Below are positions 16,198-24,669 of a stretch of DNA of 64,000 bases, piece after piece. Source of the stretch: JAAXPZ01 sp965215705 (GTDB lineage Bacteria > Campylobacterota > Campylobacteria > Campylobacterales > Sulfurovaceae); contig CBDCEE010000003.1 in NCBI GenBank assembly GCA_965215705.1, forward strand, positions 806,001 through 870,000, written 5' to 3'. How positions within the stretch are numbered: position 1 is the first letter of the stretch; every line of letters begins with the position of its first letter. The notes beneath the pieces were generated by a model that saw only the letters and a list, made by a program, of their open reading frames with translations, was not told where the DNA came from and ran no database searches. A program made the position numbers and the translations under genes.

Positions 16198-17601
16198 ATG
16201 GTCATTTACGACAGTGCCAAAAAAGCCAAAGTACCTTTTGAACCTATCCGAGAAGGAGAGGTCAGTATCTATGTTTGTGGGCCTACGGTCTATGATGATG
16301 CCCATTTAGGGCATGCCCGATCTGCGCTGAGCTTTGATCTTCTGAACCGTACCCTTCGTGCTCTCGGCTACAAGGTCACCATGGGCAAGAACTTTACCGA
16401 TGTGGATGACAAGATCATCAAAAAGATGGCTACTACAGGGCAGAGTCTGGATGAGATCACGACCTTCTATATAAAGAGATATCTGGATGAGATGGGGCAG
16501 CTAGGCGTACAGCGTGCCGATATCGAGCCCAAGGCCACAGAGACACTGGCAGAGATGGAGGCGATGATCCAGAGACTCATCGACACAGGCTATGCCTACC
16601 GTATCTCCAGTGGAGATGTCTATTTCGATACCTCAAAAGACAGTCACTATGGGGATATCTCCCATAAAGTCACCGAAGATAATGAGAACCAGAGTCGTGT
16701 AGCGCATACCACTGAAAAGAAAAACCCCAAGGACTTTGCCATGTGGAAAGCCTGTGCCCAGGGCGAGAGTGTCTGCTTCCCTTCTGCTTTCTCCTCTGGT
16801 CGTCCTGGCTGGCATATCGAGTGCTCTGCGATGATAGAGAAGTATTTTGAGGGGGATGACAAGTACCAGATCGATATCCACGGAGGAGGAGCCGACCTCC
16901 TCTTCCCTCACCATGAAAACGAAGCGGCACAGAGCCGCTGTGCCACAGGCAAAGAACTCGCCAAATACTGGATGCACAACGGCTTCGTACAGATAGATGG
17001 AGAGAAGATGAGCAAGAGCCTAGGCAACAGCTTCTTCCTCAAAGATGCGCTCTCGGTCTATGATGGGGAGGTGTTGCGTTTCTATCTGATCTCTGTGCAC
17101 TATCGCAATGATTTCAACTTCAATGAAGAGGATCTCCTCAGCTCCAAAAAACGTCTCGACAAACTCTACCGCCTCAAAAAACGCCTCACCCCAGGCAAAG
17201 CATCTGTAGTAAATAAGGACTTCAAGCAAGCCCTACTCGATGCGATGGGTGATGATCTCAATATCTCTGTAGCACTCTCTGTCATCGATGAGATGATAGC
17301 CACTGCCAATGAAACACTAGACAAAGAGCCTAAAAACAAAGCCCTCAAAAAAGAGGCACTTGCCAATATTGAGCTCATAAACACACTGCTTGGCTTTGGA
17401 GGAAAAGAGCCTTTTAGCTATTTTCAGATTGGTGTGAGTGATGAGATCAAAGTACAGGTAGAAGCACTCATCATTCAGCGTACAGAAGCAAAAAAAGCCA
17501 AAAATTTTGAGAAAGCAGATGCGATCAGAGAGGAAATCTCTGCTCTAGGTATTGCTATTATGGATACGGCTGATGGGGTGCTTTGGGAGAGAATTCATTA
17601 A
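16198..17601 (+). CDS. cysS: Cysteine--tRNA ligase
   Basis: A 467-residue class I aminoacyl-tRNA synthetase. It charges tRNA-Cys in the cytoplasm. Visible are the zinc/HIGH region CGPTVYDDAHLGHARSALSF, GWHIECSAM and HHENE with the other zinc ligands, and the KMSKS loop (EKMSKSLGN) near residue 267. The C-terminal DALR-like anticodon domain ends KADAIREEISALGIAIMDTADG. AAAGGA lies 9 nt before the ATG. The gene is convergent with a lipoprotein gene across a 10-bp hairpin. Confidence 0.96.
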   Translation: MVIYDSAKKAKVPFEPIREGEVSIYVCGPTVYDDAHLGHARSALSFDLLNRTLRALGYKVTMGKNFTDVDDKIIKKMATTGQSLDEITTFYIKRYLDEMGQLGVQRADIEPKATETLAEMEAMIQRLIDTGYAYRISSGDVYFDTSKDSHYGDISHKVTEDNENQSRVAHTTEKKNPKDFAMWKACAQGESVCFPSAFSSGRPGWHIECSAMIEKYFEGDDKYQIDIHGGGADLLFPHHENEAAQSRCATGKELAKYWMHNGFVQIDGEKMSKSLGNSFFLKDALSVYDGEVLRFYLISVHYRNDFNFNEEDLLSSKKRLDKLYRLKKRLTPGKASVVNKDFKQALLDAMGDDLNISVALSVIDEMIATANETLDKEPKNKALKKEALANIELINTLLGFGGKEPFSYFQIGVSDEIKVQVEALIIQRTEAKKAKNFEKADAIREEISALGIAIMDTADGVLWERIH

Positions 17602-17607
17602 ATTATA

Positions 17608-17637
17608 TTATGAGAGTAAAGAAACCAACTCTCATAA
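17608..17637. terminator. Bidirectional terminator-like hairpin
   Basis: A perfect 10-bp stem, TTATGAGAGT (17608-17617) with ACTCTCATAA (17628-17637), around a 10-nt loop, between convergent cysS and the lipoprotein gene. Confidence 0.55.
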
Positions 17638-17651
17638 CAAATATATACTTA

Positions 17652-18191
17652 TTATTTTATCCAATATTGACTCAAATTAAAATCATTGGTTCTATCTGTA
17701 GGTGTCGCACCTTTCTTTGAGAATACCAAATGATCACCATCAAACAAAAACATCATTTTCATTTCAGTTCCAGTATTAAAATCTTCAGGATTATTGTTAG
17801 TTCCTTTCAATAGTGTATACTTTGTTTTAATTAAATCAATTTTAAAGGCATTATGCCCTTCTGTACTTTCTCCTGTTCCAATAATATCATAATCATATGT
17901 CTCCTGATCATGATATATTAATCCTGACTCATCACAAGTAGAATTATTATAGTCTTTGTTGTCTACAACAAAATCATTATTATCAATTAATAAGGTTACT
18001 CTCTCCGAAGAAGGAGAACCTCCATATGATTCATCTTCACAGCCTGTTGTACTTATCCCATCTCTCCATGTACCTATCAATTTTTGTTGTGCCTCTTCAA
18101 TCACTGAAGGGCCGCTAGTACCTCCACCACCACAACCAGTCAACAGCAATGCACCCACTCCAATAGATGCAATCATCAATTTCATTTTCAT
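17652..18191 (-). CDS. Putative lipoprotein of unknown function
   Basis: A 179-residue protein. The start at 18191 (MKMKLMIAS) follows AAGGA by 7 nt, and an upstream start would put a long unlikely tail before the signal peptide. The lipobox LLTGC is followed by GGGGTSG. The mature part has two cysteine-rich patches (TGCEDES, STCDES) and alternating polar beta-like stretches, and a hint of a calycin-like small barrel. No family is recognised. The codon use is more AT-rich than the neighbours. The upstream C9 tract beside its -10 box suggests on/off or graded expression. Confidence 0.7.
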   Translation of the reverse strand: MKMKLMIASIGVGALLLTGCGGGGTSGPSVIEEAQQKLIGTWRDGISTTGCEDESYGGSPSSERVTLLIDNNDFVVDNKDYNNSTCDESGLIYHDQETYDYDIIGTGESTEGHNAFKIDLIKTKYTLLKGTNNNPEDFNTGTEMKMMFLFDGDHLVFSKKGATPTDRTNDFNLSQYWIK

Positions 18192-18218
18192 TTTTGATTC
18201 CTTATTATTTTGTACTGT

Positions 18219-18235
18219 ATTATATTGGGGGGGGG
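18219..18235 (-). promoter_or_regulatory. -10 box with adjacent C9 homopolymer tract
   Basis: On the minus strand TATAAT (18219-18224) lies 27 nt upstream of the lipoprotein start. Two bases further upstream is an uninterrupted run of nine C (18227-18235 as G on the plus strand). The run lies where the -35/-10 spacer should be, so changes in its length would alter promoter spacing. Long G/C runs are a known phase-variation device in Campylobacterota. Confidence 0.55.
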
Positions 18236-18295
18236 TAAAACTAGGCTGAATAACTTTACGTATCATCAAAAATTTTGCTGATAGCCTTATCATGC

Positions 18296-18301
18296 TATAA
18301 T
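18296..18301 (+). promoter_or_regulatory. pyrD -10 box
   Basis: TATAAT with TGC upstream (extended -10), 26 nt before the pyrD ATG; the flanking GCTATAATCGCA repeats that at cysS. Confidence 0.6.
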
Positions 18302-18327
18302 CGCATTAATACTAATACGGAGACCCC

Positions 18328-19401
18328 ATGTCACTATTTACCTACCAAACCCTCAAAAAATTCCTCTTCAAACTAGAGCCTGAAACCGCCCATATGCTTG
18401 CCAGCTATGCCCTACGTTCTGCTTCGCACTGTCCACCACTGTTACGCTGTATGAAAAAGCGAAACTTTATCTCCCATCCGATACTGGAACAGACCTTTTT
18501 CGGTCGTACCTTCCACAACCCAGTCGGTCTGGGAGCTGGCTTTGATAAGGATGGACAGTATATCACGGCGATGCCGACACTGGGGTTTGGCTTTACCGAG
18601 ATCGGTACGGTCACACCACTTCCTCAAGAGGGTAATCCCAAGCCCAGACTTTTTCGTCTCATAGAAGATGAATCACTCCAAAATGCCATGGGGTTCAACA
18701 ACAGAGGAGCCGAGTATATGCTGAAGCGTCTGGAGAAGCTCTACTTCTTCGACTACCCCATCGGTGTCAATATCGGCAAGAACAAAATGACACCGGAAAA
18801 TATCGCGCTGAGAGACTACAAAAGCCTCTTTGAGACCTTTAAAGACCATGGAGACTACATCGTCATCAATATCTCCTCCCCCAACACCCCAGGACTAAGA
18901 GACCTACAAAACGAGCAGTTCATCAAAGACATCTTTGCAGCAGCCAGAGAGATCACTACCCAACCTGTCCTACTCAAGATCGCACCCGACATGACCCCAG
19001 AGGATGCCATCACACTCTGCAACACCGCCATCGAAGCTGGAGCTGCCGGCATCATCGCCACCAACACCACCATCGACTACTCTGTGACAGACAATCCAGA
19101 CAAAAAGGACTTTGGCGGTATCAGCGGCAAACTGGTCAGAGAGAAAAGCTACGAGCTCTTCCGAGCCATCGCAGAAGAGCTCTACGGCAAAACACTACTG
19201 ATCTCTGTAGGTGGTATCGACTCCGCGGAAGAAGCATATAAACGTATCAAAGCAGGCGCTTCACTGGTGCAGGTATACAGTATGCTGGTCTACAAAGGCC
19301 CTAGCCTCATACACGATATCAATGTAGGGCTCATAGAACTACTCCAAGCGGACGGATATAAGCACATCTCAGAGGCTGTAGGGGTGGATTGGAAGAATTG
19401 A
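18328..19401 (+). CDS. pyrD: Dihydroorotate dehydrogenase (quinone)
   Basis: A 357-residue class 2 enzyme that oxidises dihydroorotate at the membrane and passes electrons to quinone. The N-terminal amphipathic region (about 1-40) is that of class 2 enzymes. Motifs include NPVGLGAGFDKDG, GFTEIGTVTPLPQEGNPKPRLFRL, NAMGFNNRGA, the active-site stretch INISSPNTPGLRDLQ (catalytic Ser in this loop), and IISVGGI-like SVGGIDSAEEA for phosphate binding by FMN. It is a single gene with its own promoter. Confidence 0.95.
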   Translation: MSLFTYQTLKKFLFKLEPETAHMLASYALRSASHCPPLLRCMKKRNFISHPILEQTFFGRTFHNPVGLGAGFDKDGQYITAMPTLGFGFTEIGTVTPLPQEGNPKPRLFRLIEDESLQNAMGFNNRGAEYMLKRLEKLYFFDYPIGVNIGKNKMTPENIALRDYKSLFETFKDHGDYIVINISSPNTPGLRDLQNEQFIKDIFAAAREITTQPVLLKIAPDMTPEDAITLCNTAIEAGAAGIIATNTTIDYSVTDNPDKKDFGGISGKLVREKSYELFRAIAEELYGKTLLISVGGIDSAEEAYKRIKAGASLVQVYSMLVYKGPSLIHDINVGLIELLQADGYKHISEAVGVDWKN

Positions 19402-19505
19402 TCATTATATTCTATCTATAAAATGGTAGCTTATTGTAACCTGAATACTTCTATAATATCCAAGTCTGTTTATGGGCGTCAGCTCTTTGGATTTTTTCTT
19501 TTTTG

Positions 19506-19550
19506 GTTCGTTTTCTTCTTTTTTATCCACGAAAAAAAGAAAAAATGAAC
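19506..19550. repeat. Imperfect inverted repeat in long intergenic region
   Basis: The gap 19402-19741 holds no gene. This part contains a T-rich left arm GTTCGTTTTCTTCTTTTTT (19506-19524) and an A-rich right arm ending ATGAAC (19532-19550), separated by ATCCACG. It may form a hairpin serving as terminator for pyrD or be a dispersed repeat. Confidence 0.4.
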
Positions 19551-19597
19551 AAGGAAGTAACAAAAAATAGATTTATACAAAAAAGCTCCCAAGCTGT

Positions 19598-19603
19598 TAT
19601 AAT
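19598..19603 (+). promoter_or_regulatory. -10 box upstream of the M16 peptidase gene
   Basis: TATAAT, with G before it, 139 nt before the peptidase ATG. This implies a long 5' leader that includes the palindrome at 19643-19664. Confidence 0.4.
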
Positions 19604-19642
19604 GTCATATATGCACCCCAAGGGCACTTCTTGCAGGGCGCA

Positions 19643-19664
19643 TTCCCACTCAGGAGAGTGGGAA
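19643..19664. repeat. Palindromic intergenic repeat
   Basis: TTCCCACTC (19643-19651) pairs with GAGTGGGAA (19656-19664) around AGGA. It is flanked by GCA and CGAG, which resembles a palindrome dispersed widely in bacterial genomes. It lies in the leader of the M16 peptidase gene. Confidence 0.55.
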
Positions 19665-19741
19665 CGAGAGTAAACATGATTGTGATTTAAACATATGTCG
19701 GGGAGAGGACACCCCAACCTACGAAACAAGGATAAATAATA

Positions 19742-21019
19742 ATGAACACCCTACCAAAACACCACAGCAAAACCCTCAATAACGGACTCCAGATCACTGT
19801 CATCCCTATGGACAATGGCTCAGGCGTCATCAGTACCGATATCTTTTATAAAGTCGGCAGCCGTGATGAGATCCTGGGCAAGACCGGTATCGCCCATATG
19901 CTGGAGCACATGAACTTCAAATCGACCAAAAACCTCTCTGAGGGAGAGTTTGATCGTATCGTCAAAAGCCACGGTGGCATCAACAACGCCTCCACAGGCT
20001 TTGACTATACCCACTACTTCATCAAGTCCAGTGCCTCCAATCTCTCTATGTCCCTCGACCTCTACGCAGAACTCATGCAAAACCTCAATCTCACCGATGA
20101 GGAGTTTCAAAAAGAGCGTGATGTGGTCGCAGAGGAGCGTCGCTGGCGGACAGACAACAACCCTATCGGCTATCTCTATTTCCGCCTTTTCAATACCCAC
20201 TATCTCAGTCACAGCTACCACTGGACACCGATCGGCTTCATGGAGGATATCCTCAGCTGGAACATCGAGGATATCAGAGAGTTCCATACCCGCTTCTACC
20301 GTCCTGACAACGCGGTACTGATCGTATCTGGCGATATTGACCACCAGGTTGTTTTTGCAGAAGCAGAGAAACAGTTTGGTAGCATAGAAAATCCTCAGAC
20401 AAAAAACAGCTGCTCTCTGATAGAGACCAATATCCCCAGAGAGCCCGCAGTAGATGGCTCCAAACGGATCGAACTCCATCGTGAGAACAACGAAGCAGAA
20501 ACTATTGCTATCGTCTATAGTATCCCCGACTTCTCTCATGAGGATCAGGTCGCTCTCTCAGCCATCTCTGAGCTTCTCAGTGCAGGCAAGAGTGGCTGGC
20601 TTCCACAAGAGCTTGTCAGTAAACAACGTATCGCCAACCAAGTCTACGGCTATAACATGGAACTGACCGATCCAGGAGTCTTTCTGTTACTGGCTGTTGC
20701 CAACCCCGGCATAGAAGCAGAGCAACTCGAAACTGCCCTACTGGAGCAGATCGAACGGATCAAACACAGCACTGTCTCACAAGCAGCACTCGACAAGGTC
20801 AAGATCAACACCAAGCTGGATTTCATCCATACGCTAGAGAGCTCTTCTTCACTCAGTGACCTCTACGGTGGGTATTTGATCCGAGGTGATCTGACGCCAC
20901 TGCTGGAGTATGAAGAAAATTTGGATAAAATAACACCAGAAGTTATCCGTACTGTTGCTAACCAGTACTTTGATAACAGCAAAGCCACCACAGTGATACT
21001 TAGGAAGAATAATGAGTAA
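19742..21019 (+). CDS. M16 family zinc peptidase
   Basis: A 425-residue pitrilysin-family peptidase. The inverted zinc motif HMLEH (H52, E55, H56) lies in KTGIAHMLEHMNFKST, and VVAEERRWRTDNNP (about residue 133) gives the distal glutamate. The C-terminal half is the inactive-type M16 domain. No signal peptide is present. The same order (M16 peptidase, dapA, SDR protein, pgsA) is kept in Campylobacter relatives, as far as I recall. It overlaps dapA by 8 nt, so the four genes to 23247 form an operon. AAGGA lies before the ATG. Confidence 0.88.
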   Translation: MNTLPKHHSKTLNNGLQITVIPMDNGSGVISTDIFYKVGSRDEILGKTGIAHMLEHMNFKSTKNLSEGEFDRIVKSHGGINNASTGFDYTHYFIKSSASNLSMSLDLYAELMQNLNLTDEEFQKERDVVAEERRWRTDNNPIGYLYFRLFNTHYLSHSYHWTPIGFMEDILSWNIEDIREFHTRFYRPDNAVLIVSGDIDHQVVFAEAEKQFGSIENPQTKNSCSLIETNIPREPAVDGSKRIELHRENNEAETIAIVYSIPDFSHEDQVALSAISELLSAGKSGWLPQELVSKQRIANQVYGYNMELTDPGVFLLLAVANPGIEAEQLETALLEQIERIKHSTVSQAALDKVKINTKLDFIHTLESSSSLSDLYGGYLIRGDLTPLLEYEENLDKITPEVIRTVANQYFDNSKATTVILRKNNE

Positions 21020-21908
21020 CTATATTACAGGTGCCACTACGGCACTGATCACACCACTACGCAATGGGCAGCTCGATGAAGCGACCTATGCCAGCCTCAT
21101 ACAAAGACAGATCGACCACGGTATCGATGCCGTCTGCCCTGTCGGTACCACAGGAGAGAGTGCTACACTCAGCCATGATGAGCACAAACGCTGTATCGAG
21201 ATCGCCGTAGAGGTCTGCAAAGGTAGCAGTGCAAAGGTCCTTGCTGGTGCTGGCTCCAATGCCACCCATGAAGCGATCGATATCGCCAAACATGCACAAA
21301 GCTGTGGTGTAGACGCCCTCTTCTCTGTCAGCCCCTACTACAACAAGCCCAGCCAAGAGGGACTCTATCAGCACTACAAAGCGATAGCCTCTGCGGTAAA
21401 AGTGCCTTTTATGCTCTACAATGTACCGGGTCGTACAGGTGTGGATATCCTGCCTGATACCGTCAAAAGACTCTACGATGATGTCTCCAATATCATGGGT
21501 ATCAAGGAAGCCACAGGCTCGATCGAACGTACCGTAGAGCTGCTGGCAAAAGTGCCTGATCTCTATGTATTTAGTGGGGATGATGCGATCGATTTCCCGA
21601 TCATGGCAAGCGGCGGCAAGGGGATCACCTCGGTTACTGCCAACCTATTGCCCGATATGAAAGCCAAACTCGCTCACGCAGCCCTCAAAGGAGACTTTGT
21701 CACAGCCAAAGCACTCAATGACGAGCTCTATGAGATCAACAAGGTACTCTTCTGTGAGTCCAACCCGATCCCGATCAAAGCAGCCATGTATATCGCAGGA
21801 CTCACACCCACGCTGGAGTATAGACTACCACTTGTGGGGCCAAGCAGTGAAAATATGAAAAAGATCGAAGCTACCATGCAAAAATATACTATCGTAGGAG
21901 CGAAATAA
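21012..21908 (+). CDS. dapA: 4-hydroxy-tetrahydrodipicolinate synthase
   Basis: A 298-residue class I aldolase of the lysine/meso-diaminopimelate pathway, condensing pyruvate and aspartate semialdehyde. Signature stretches are CPVGTTGESATLSHDEH (threonine pair), the catalytic tyrosine in MLYNVPGRTG, and the Schiff-base lysine in MGIKEATGSIE (about residue 161). Product meso-DAP feeds the murein genes of the window. It overlaps both the peptidase gene upstream and, by 1 nt, the reductase gene downstream. Confidence 0.96.
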   Translation: MSNYITGATTALITPLRNGQLDEATYASLIQRQIDHGIDAVCPVGTTGESATLSHDEHKRCIEIAVEVCKGSSAKVLAGAGSNATHEAIDIAKHAQSCGVDALFSVSPYYNKPSQEGLYQHYKAIASAVKVPFMLYNVPGRTGVDILPDTVKRLYDDVSNIMGIKEATGSIERTVELLAKVPDLYVFSGDDAIDFPIMASGGKGITSVTANLLPDMKAKLAHAALKGDFVTAKALNDELYEINKVLFCESNPIPIKAAMYIAGLTPTLEYRLPLVGPSSENMKKIEATMQKYTIVGAK

Positions 21909-22696
21909 TGTCCGAAACCCTATCCATGAAAGGCAAAACCGTTGTCATCACAGGTGCCACCAAAGGAATCGGAAAAGCCACTGCGGAGAAATTTGCAAGC
22001 AATGGCGTGAATGTAGCATTCACCTATAACAGCAACAAAGAAACAGCTGACGAGATCGCTGTAGCGCTAGAGAAAAAGTACGGCATCAAAGCACGTGCCT
22101 ATCCTCTCAACATCCTTGAGCTTGATGAGTTCAAGCCACTCTTTGCAGCAATCGATGAGGATTTTGACAGGATCGATTTCTTTGTCAGCAATGCGATGAT
22201 CTACGGTCGCCCTATCATCGGTGGCTACGGTAAGTTCATGAAACTCCGTCCCAAAAAAGGTCTGACCAATATCTATACCGCCACTGTCGGTGCTTTTGTC
22301 TCAGGTAGCCAAGAAGCAGCCAAGCGGATGGAGAAAGTAGGTGGCGGAGCGATCGTCACCCTCAGTAGTACCGGTAACATGATCTACATTGAAAATTATG
22401 CAGGACACGGCACCAATAAAGCTGCCGTAGAGGCGATGAGCCGTTATGCTGCCGTAGAGCTGGGTGAGATGGGTATCCGCGTCAACGCTGTCAGCGGTGG
22501 CCCTATCGAAACCGATGCCCTGAGAGCCTTCACCAACTATGAAGAGGTCAAAGCAGAAACCATCAAGCGTTCAGCACTTAACAGAATGGGCGCACCCGCT
22601 GACCTAGCCAGTGCCGTTTACTTTCTCTGTACAGATGAAGCAAGCTGGATCACCGGACAGACACTGGTCGTAGATGGTGGGACTACGTTTCGCTGA
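21908..22696 (+). CDS. SDR oxidoreductase, FabL-like enoyl-ACP reductase
   Basis: A 262-residue short-chain dehydrogenase. The cofactor motif is TGATKGIGKATA (16-27). Unlike ordinary SDR enzymes (YxxxK), the catalytic residues read Y164-x6-K171 in IENYAGHGTNKAAVEAMSRY, the spacing of enoyl-ACP reductases. The following VNAVSGGPIETDAL and GQTLVVDGG resemble FabL of Bacillus. It may reduce trans-2-enoyl-ACP in fatty acid synthesis, though a true FabI elsewhere in the genome cannot be excluded. It lies between dapA (1-nt overlap) and pgsA (1-nt overlap). Confidence 0.75.
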   Translation: MSETLSMKGKTVVITGATKGIGKATAEKFASNGVNVAFTYNSNKETADEIAVALEKKYGIKARAYPLNILELDEFKPLFAAIDEDFDRIDFFVSNAMIYGRPIIGGYGKFMKLRPKKGLTNIYTATVGAFVSGSQEAAKRMEKVGGGAIVTLSSTGNMIYIENYAGHGTNKAAVEAMSRYAAVELGEMGIRVNAVSGGPIETDALRAFTNYEEVKAETIKRSALNRMGAPADLASAVYFLCTDEASWITGQTLVVDGGTTFR

Positions 22697-23247
22697 TGCG
22701 AAAGAACCTCAACATCCCCAACATCCTTGCCTTCATCCGACTTCTGCTCGCACCCGTCATGTATGTCCTTTTGGTCAACCAGGACGCTGCGATCTTTGCA
22801 GGCATACACCCCAGCTGGCTCAACTACTTTGCTGCCTTTATCTTTGTGCTGGCGAGTGCCACAGACTTTTTTGATGGCTATATCGCCCGCACCTTTGACC
22901 AGGTCACCGTTATGGGCAAGATCCTCGATCCTCTGGCAGACAAGATGCTCACCCTGGCTGGATTCCTCGGACTGATGATGCAAGATATTGCCTCTCCCTG
23001 GGCGATCTTTCTTATCATCACCCGGGAGCTTTTCATCACAGGTCTACGCGTCTCAGCAGTCTCAGAGGGTATCGACATCGCCGCCAGTTGGATGGGCAAG
23101 GTCAAAACCGTCGTCCAGATGATCGCTATCGGCTTCCTACTCATGCACTGGCCTTTTGGTACAGCACTTCTATGGCTGGCTACAGCATTGACTCTCTACT
23201 CCGGGTATGAGTATGTACGAGAGTTCTTTAAAAAGGTGGAAATGTAG
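22696..23247 (+). CDS. pgsA: CDP-diacylglycerol--glycerol-3-phosphate 3-phosphatidyltransferase
   Basis: A 183-residue membrane enzyme. It makes phosphatidylglycerol phosphate, the first committed step of anionic phospholipid synthesis. The CDP-alcohol phosphotransferase signature is complete: D57, D60-G61, A64-R65, G74, D78, D82 in TDFFDGYIARTFDQV...ILDPLADK. About five membrane helices follow the pattern NIPNILAFIRLLLAP at the start. It is the last gene of the operon begun by the M16 peptidase. Confidence 0.93.
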   Translation: MRKNLNIPNILAFIRLLLAPVMYVLLVNQDAAIFAGIHPSWLNYFAAFIFVLASATDFFDGYIARTFDQVTVMGKILDPLADKMLTLAGFLGLMMQDIASPWAIFLIITRELFITGLRVSAVSEGIDIAASWMGKVKTVVQMIAIGFLLMHWPFGTALLWLATALTLYSGYEYVREFFKKVEM

Positions 23248-23324
23248 TCTACCCATAAGTATTTTGGTAAATACATGCTAAAATACAACACTACTTTTAT
23301 CAAGCAACATTTAGGGAGAGAAAA

Positions 23325-24668
23325 ATGGATCGTATTATTTCACTGATCATGCATTACAAAATAGAGACTGTCTTGGCAGTTTTTGTGGCTATTTTACTGG
23401 CATATGTGATTACACACTGGCAACAGACAAAATTTTGGTGGCTCAATGTAGTCTATGGCTTTCCTATCATTGGGAAGATCGCTACTATGGGTCGAGACAG
23501 AGGATTTGATGAGAATCACAAGTGGTTTTACTCTGAAGAGCGTCTCTGTCGGGACTACTACAACCACTATGAACGTTATGACAAGGACAGTGAGAGCTAT
23601 GACGAAGCCAAAAACTATCTTCATGCAGCAGGTGAGCTAGGACGCAAACCAACCCCTATGTTGATCTGGGTCATGATCTTTGTACTCGTCATCGTAGAGG
23701 CACTTGGGTTTGCGTATGTACTGGCAGGATTTACGATCCCCGGAGCCAGTGAAGCCACACAACAAAAAGGTGCCTTTGGTATCGCGATCATGATGTCGAT
23801 CCTCCTCGTATGGCTCACGCACATGACAGGTGAAGAGATACATAAAAATACGCTCATAAAAAAGATCAGAAGCTGGTATAAAAACGATAACCCCAATGGT
23901 AGCAACTGGCGTGATCTCAAGCCAGATGAAGCTCCCATCACTATCGACAATACACTTCATGATGAGAAGTCACCCAACTATATCCGTCTACTCAACCGTC
24001 TAGACACCAATGACTCAGTCTCCACAAGCTACCTCAAGACCATCTTGACCATGCTGTTTGTCATCGCAGTCGCTGTAGGTGCCACCTACATTAGAGATCA
24101 GGTACTAGAGCAAGACCTTGCCAGCAGTCATGACAGTGCGATCAATATTTTCAGCAGTGACTCCTCTCCCTTTTCAGATGCAGGCAGCGGCGATGATGCT
24201 ACCAATGCACTCTTTGGCGACACTGCTGATGCCAAAGACGACCTCTCTGCTCTTTTTGGAGGAGAGGCTACAGGAAAATCTGATGCTTCACCCAAGCAGA
24301 GTGCCGGTTCTATCGAAGAACGTACCAACCGTAATGGGGGTAGAGCGACCTTTATGATCCTTGCATTGCTGTTTGTCTTTATCCAGATTTTAGGTATCTT
24401 CTTCGGAATGCAATGGGGCTTTGCAGGACGTGAATCTGAGGATGCTTACAATTGTCTACGAGGGTTCAGCACCAAGAAATCTTTCCTCTCCTACTATGAG
24501 CGCAAGAAGTCCTATATCGCTCGTGTCGCACAAAGACAGCTACAGAAGCTCCAACACCTGATGAACATCATCAATGACAACTCCGGTACAGATGCAGAGA
24601 CCACAGCAGTACTCCGCAACAACAAAGACCGTACATTCAAAACCTATCTAGCATTTGAGGATAAATAA
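23325..24668 (+). CDS. Membrane protein of unknown function, paired with a periplasmic protein
   Basis: A 447-residue protein with five predicted membrane segments (about 14-31, 110-135, 148-166, 238-256, 345-368). Between helices 4 and 5 is a long Asp/Ser/Ala/Gly-rich low-complexity linker (about 262-340) with repeated ALFG-type peptides. The C-terminal region has a basic, probably coiled segment (RKKSYIARVAQRQLQKLQHLM). No family is recognised. Its stop is 1 nt from the ATG of the secreted protein that follows, so they are surely co-transcribed and likely act together at the inner membrane. The promoter has a TGC-TAAAAT extended -10 about 50 nt upstream and the ribosome site is AGGGAGAG. 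Confidence 0.7.
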   Translation: MDRIISLIMHYKIETVLAVFVAILLAYVITHWQQTKFWWLNVVYGFPIIGKIATMGRDRGFDENHKWFYSEERLCRDYYNHYERYDKDSESYDEAKNYLHAAGELGRKPTPMLIWVMIFVLVIVEALGFAYVLAGFTIPGASEATQQKGAFGIAIMMSILLVWLTHMTGEEIHKNTLIKKIRSWYKNDNPNGSNWRDLKPDEAPITIDNTLHDEKSPNYIRLLNRLDTNDSVSTSYLKTILTMLFVIAVAVGATYIRDQVLEQDLASSHDSAINIFSSDSSPFSDAGSGDDATNALFGDTADAKDDLSALFGGEATGKSDASPKQSAGSIEERTNRNGGRATFMILALLFVFIQILGIFFGMQWGFAGRESEDAYNCLRGFSTKKSFLSYYERKKSYIARVAQRQLQKLQHLMNIINDNSGTDAETTAVLRNNKDRTFKTYLAFEDK

Positions 24669-24669
24669 G

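Noticed and set aside
19604..19674. Tiny open frame starting MSYMHPKG in the leader of the M16 peptidase gene
   Set aside because: No ribosome site and it overlaps the palindromic repeat; unlikely to be translated.
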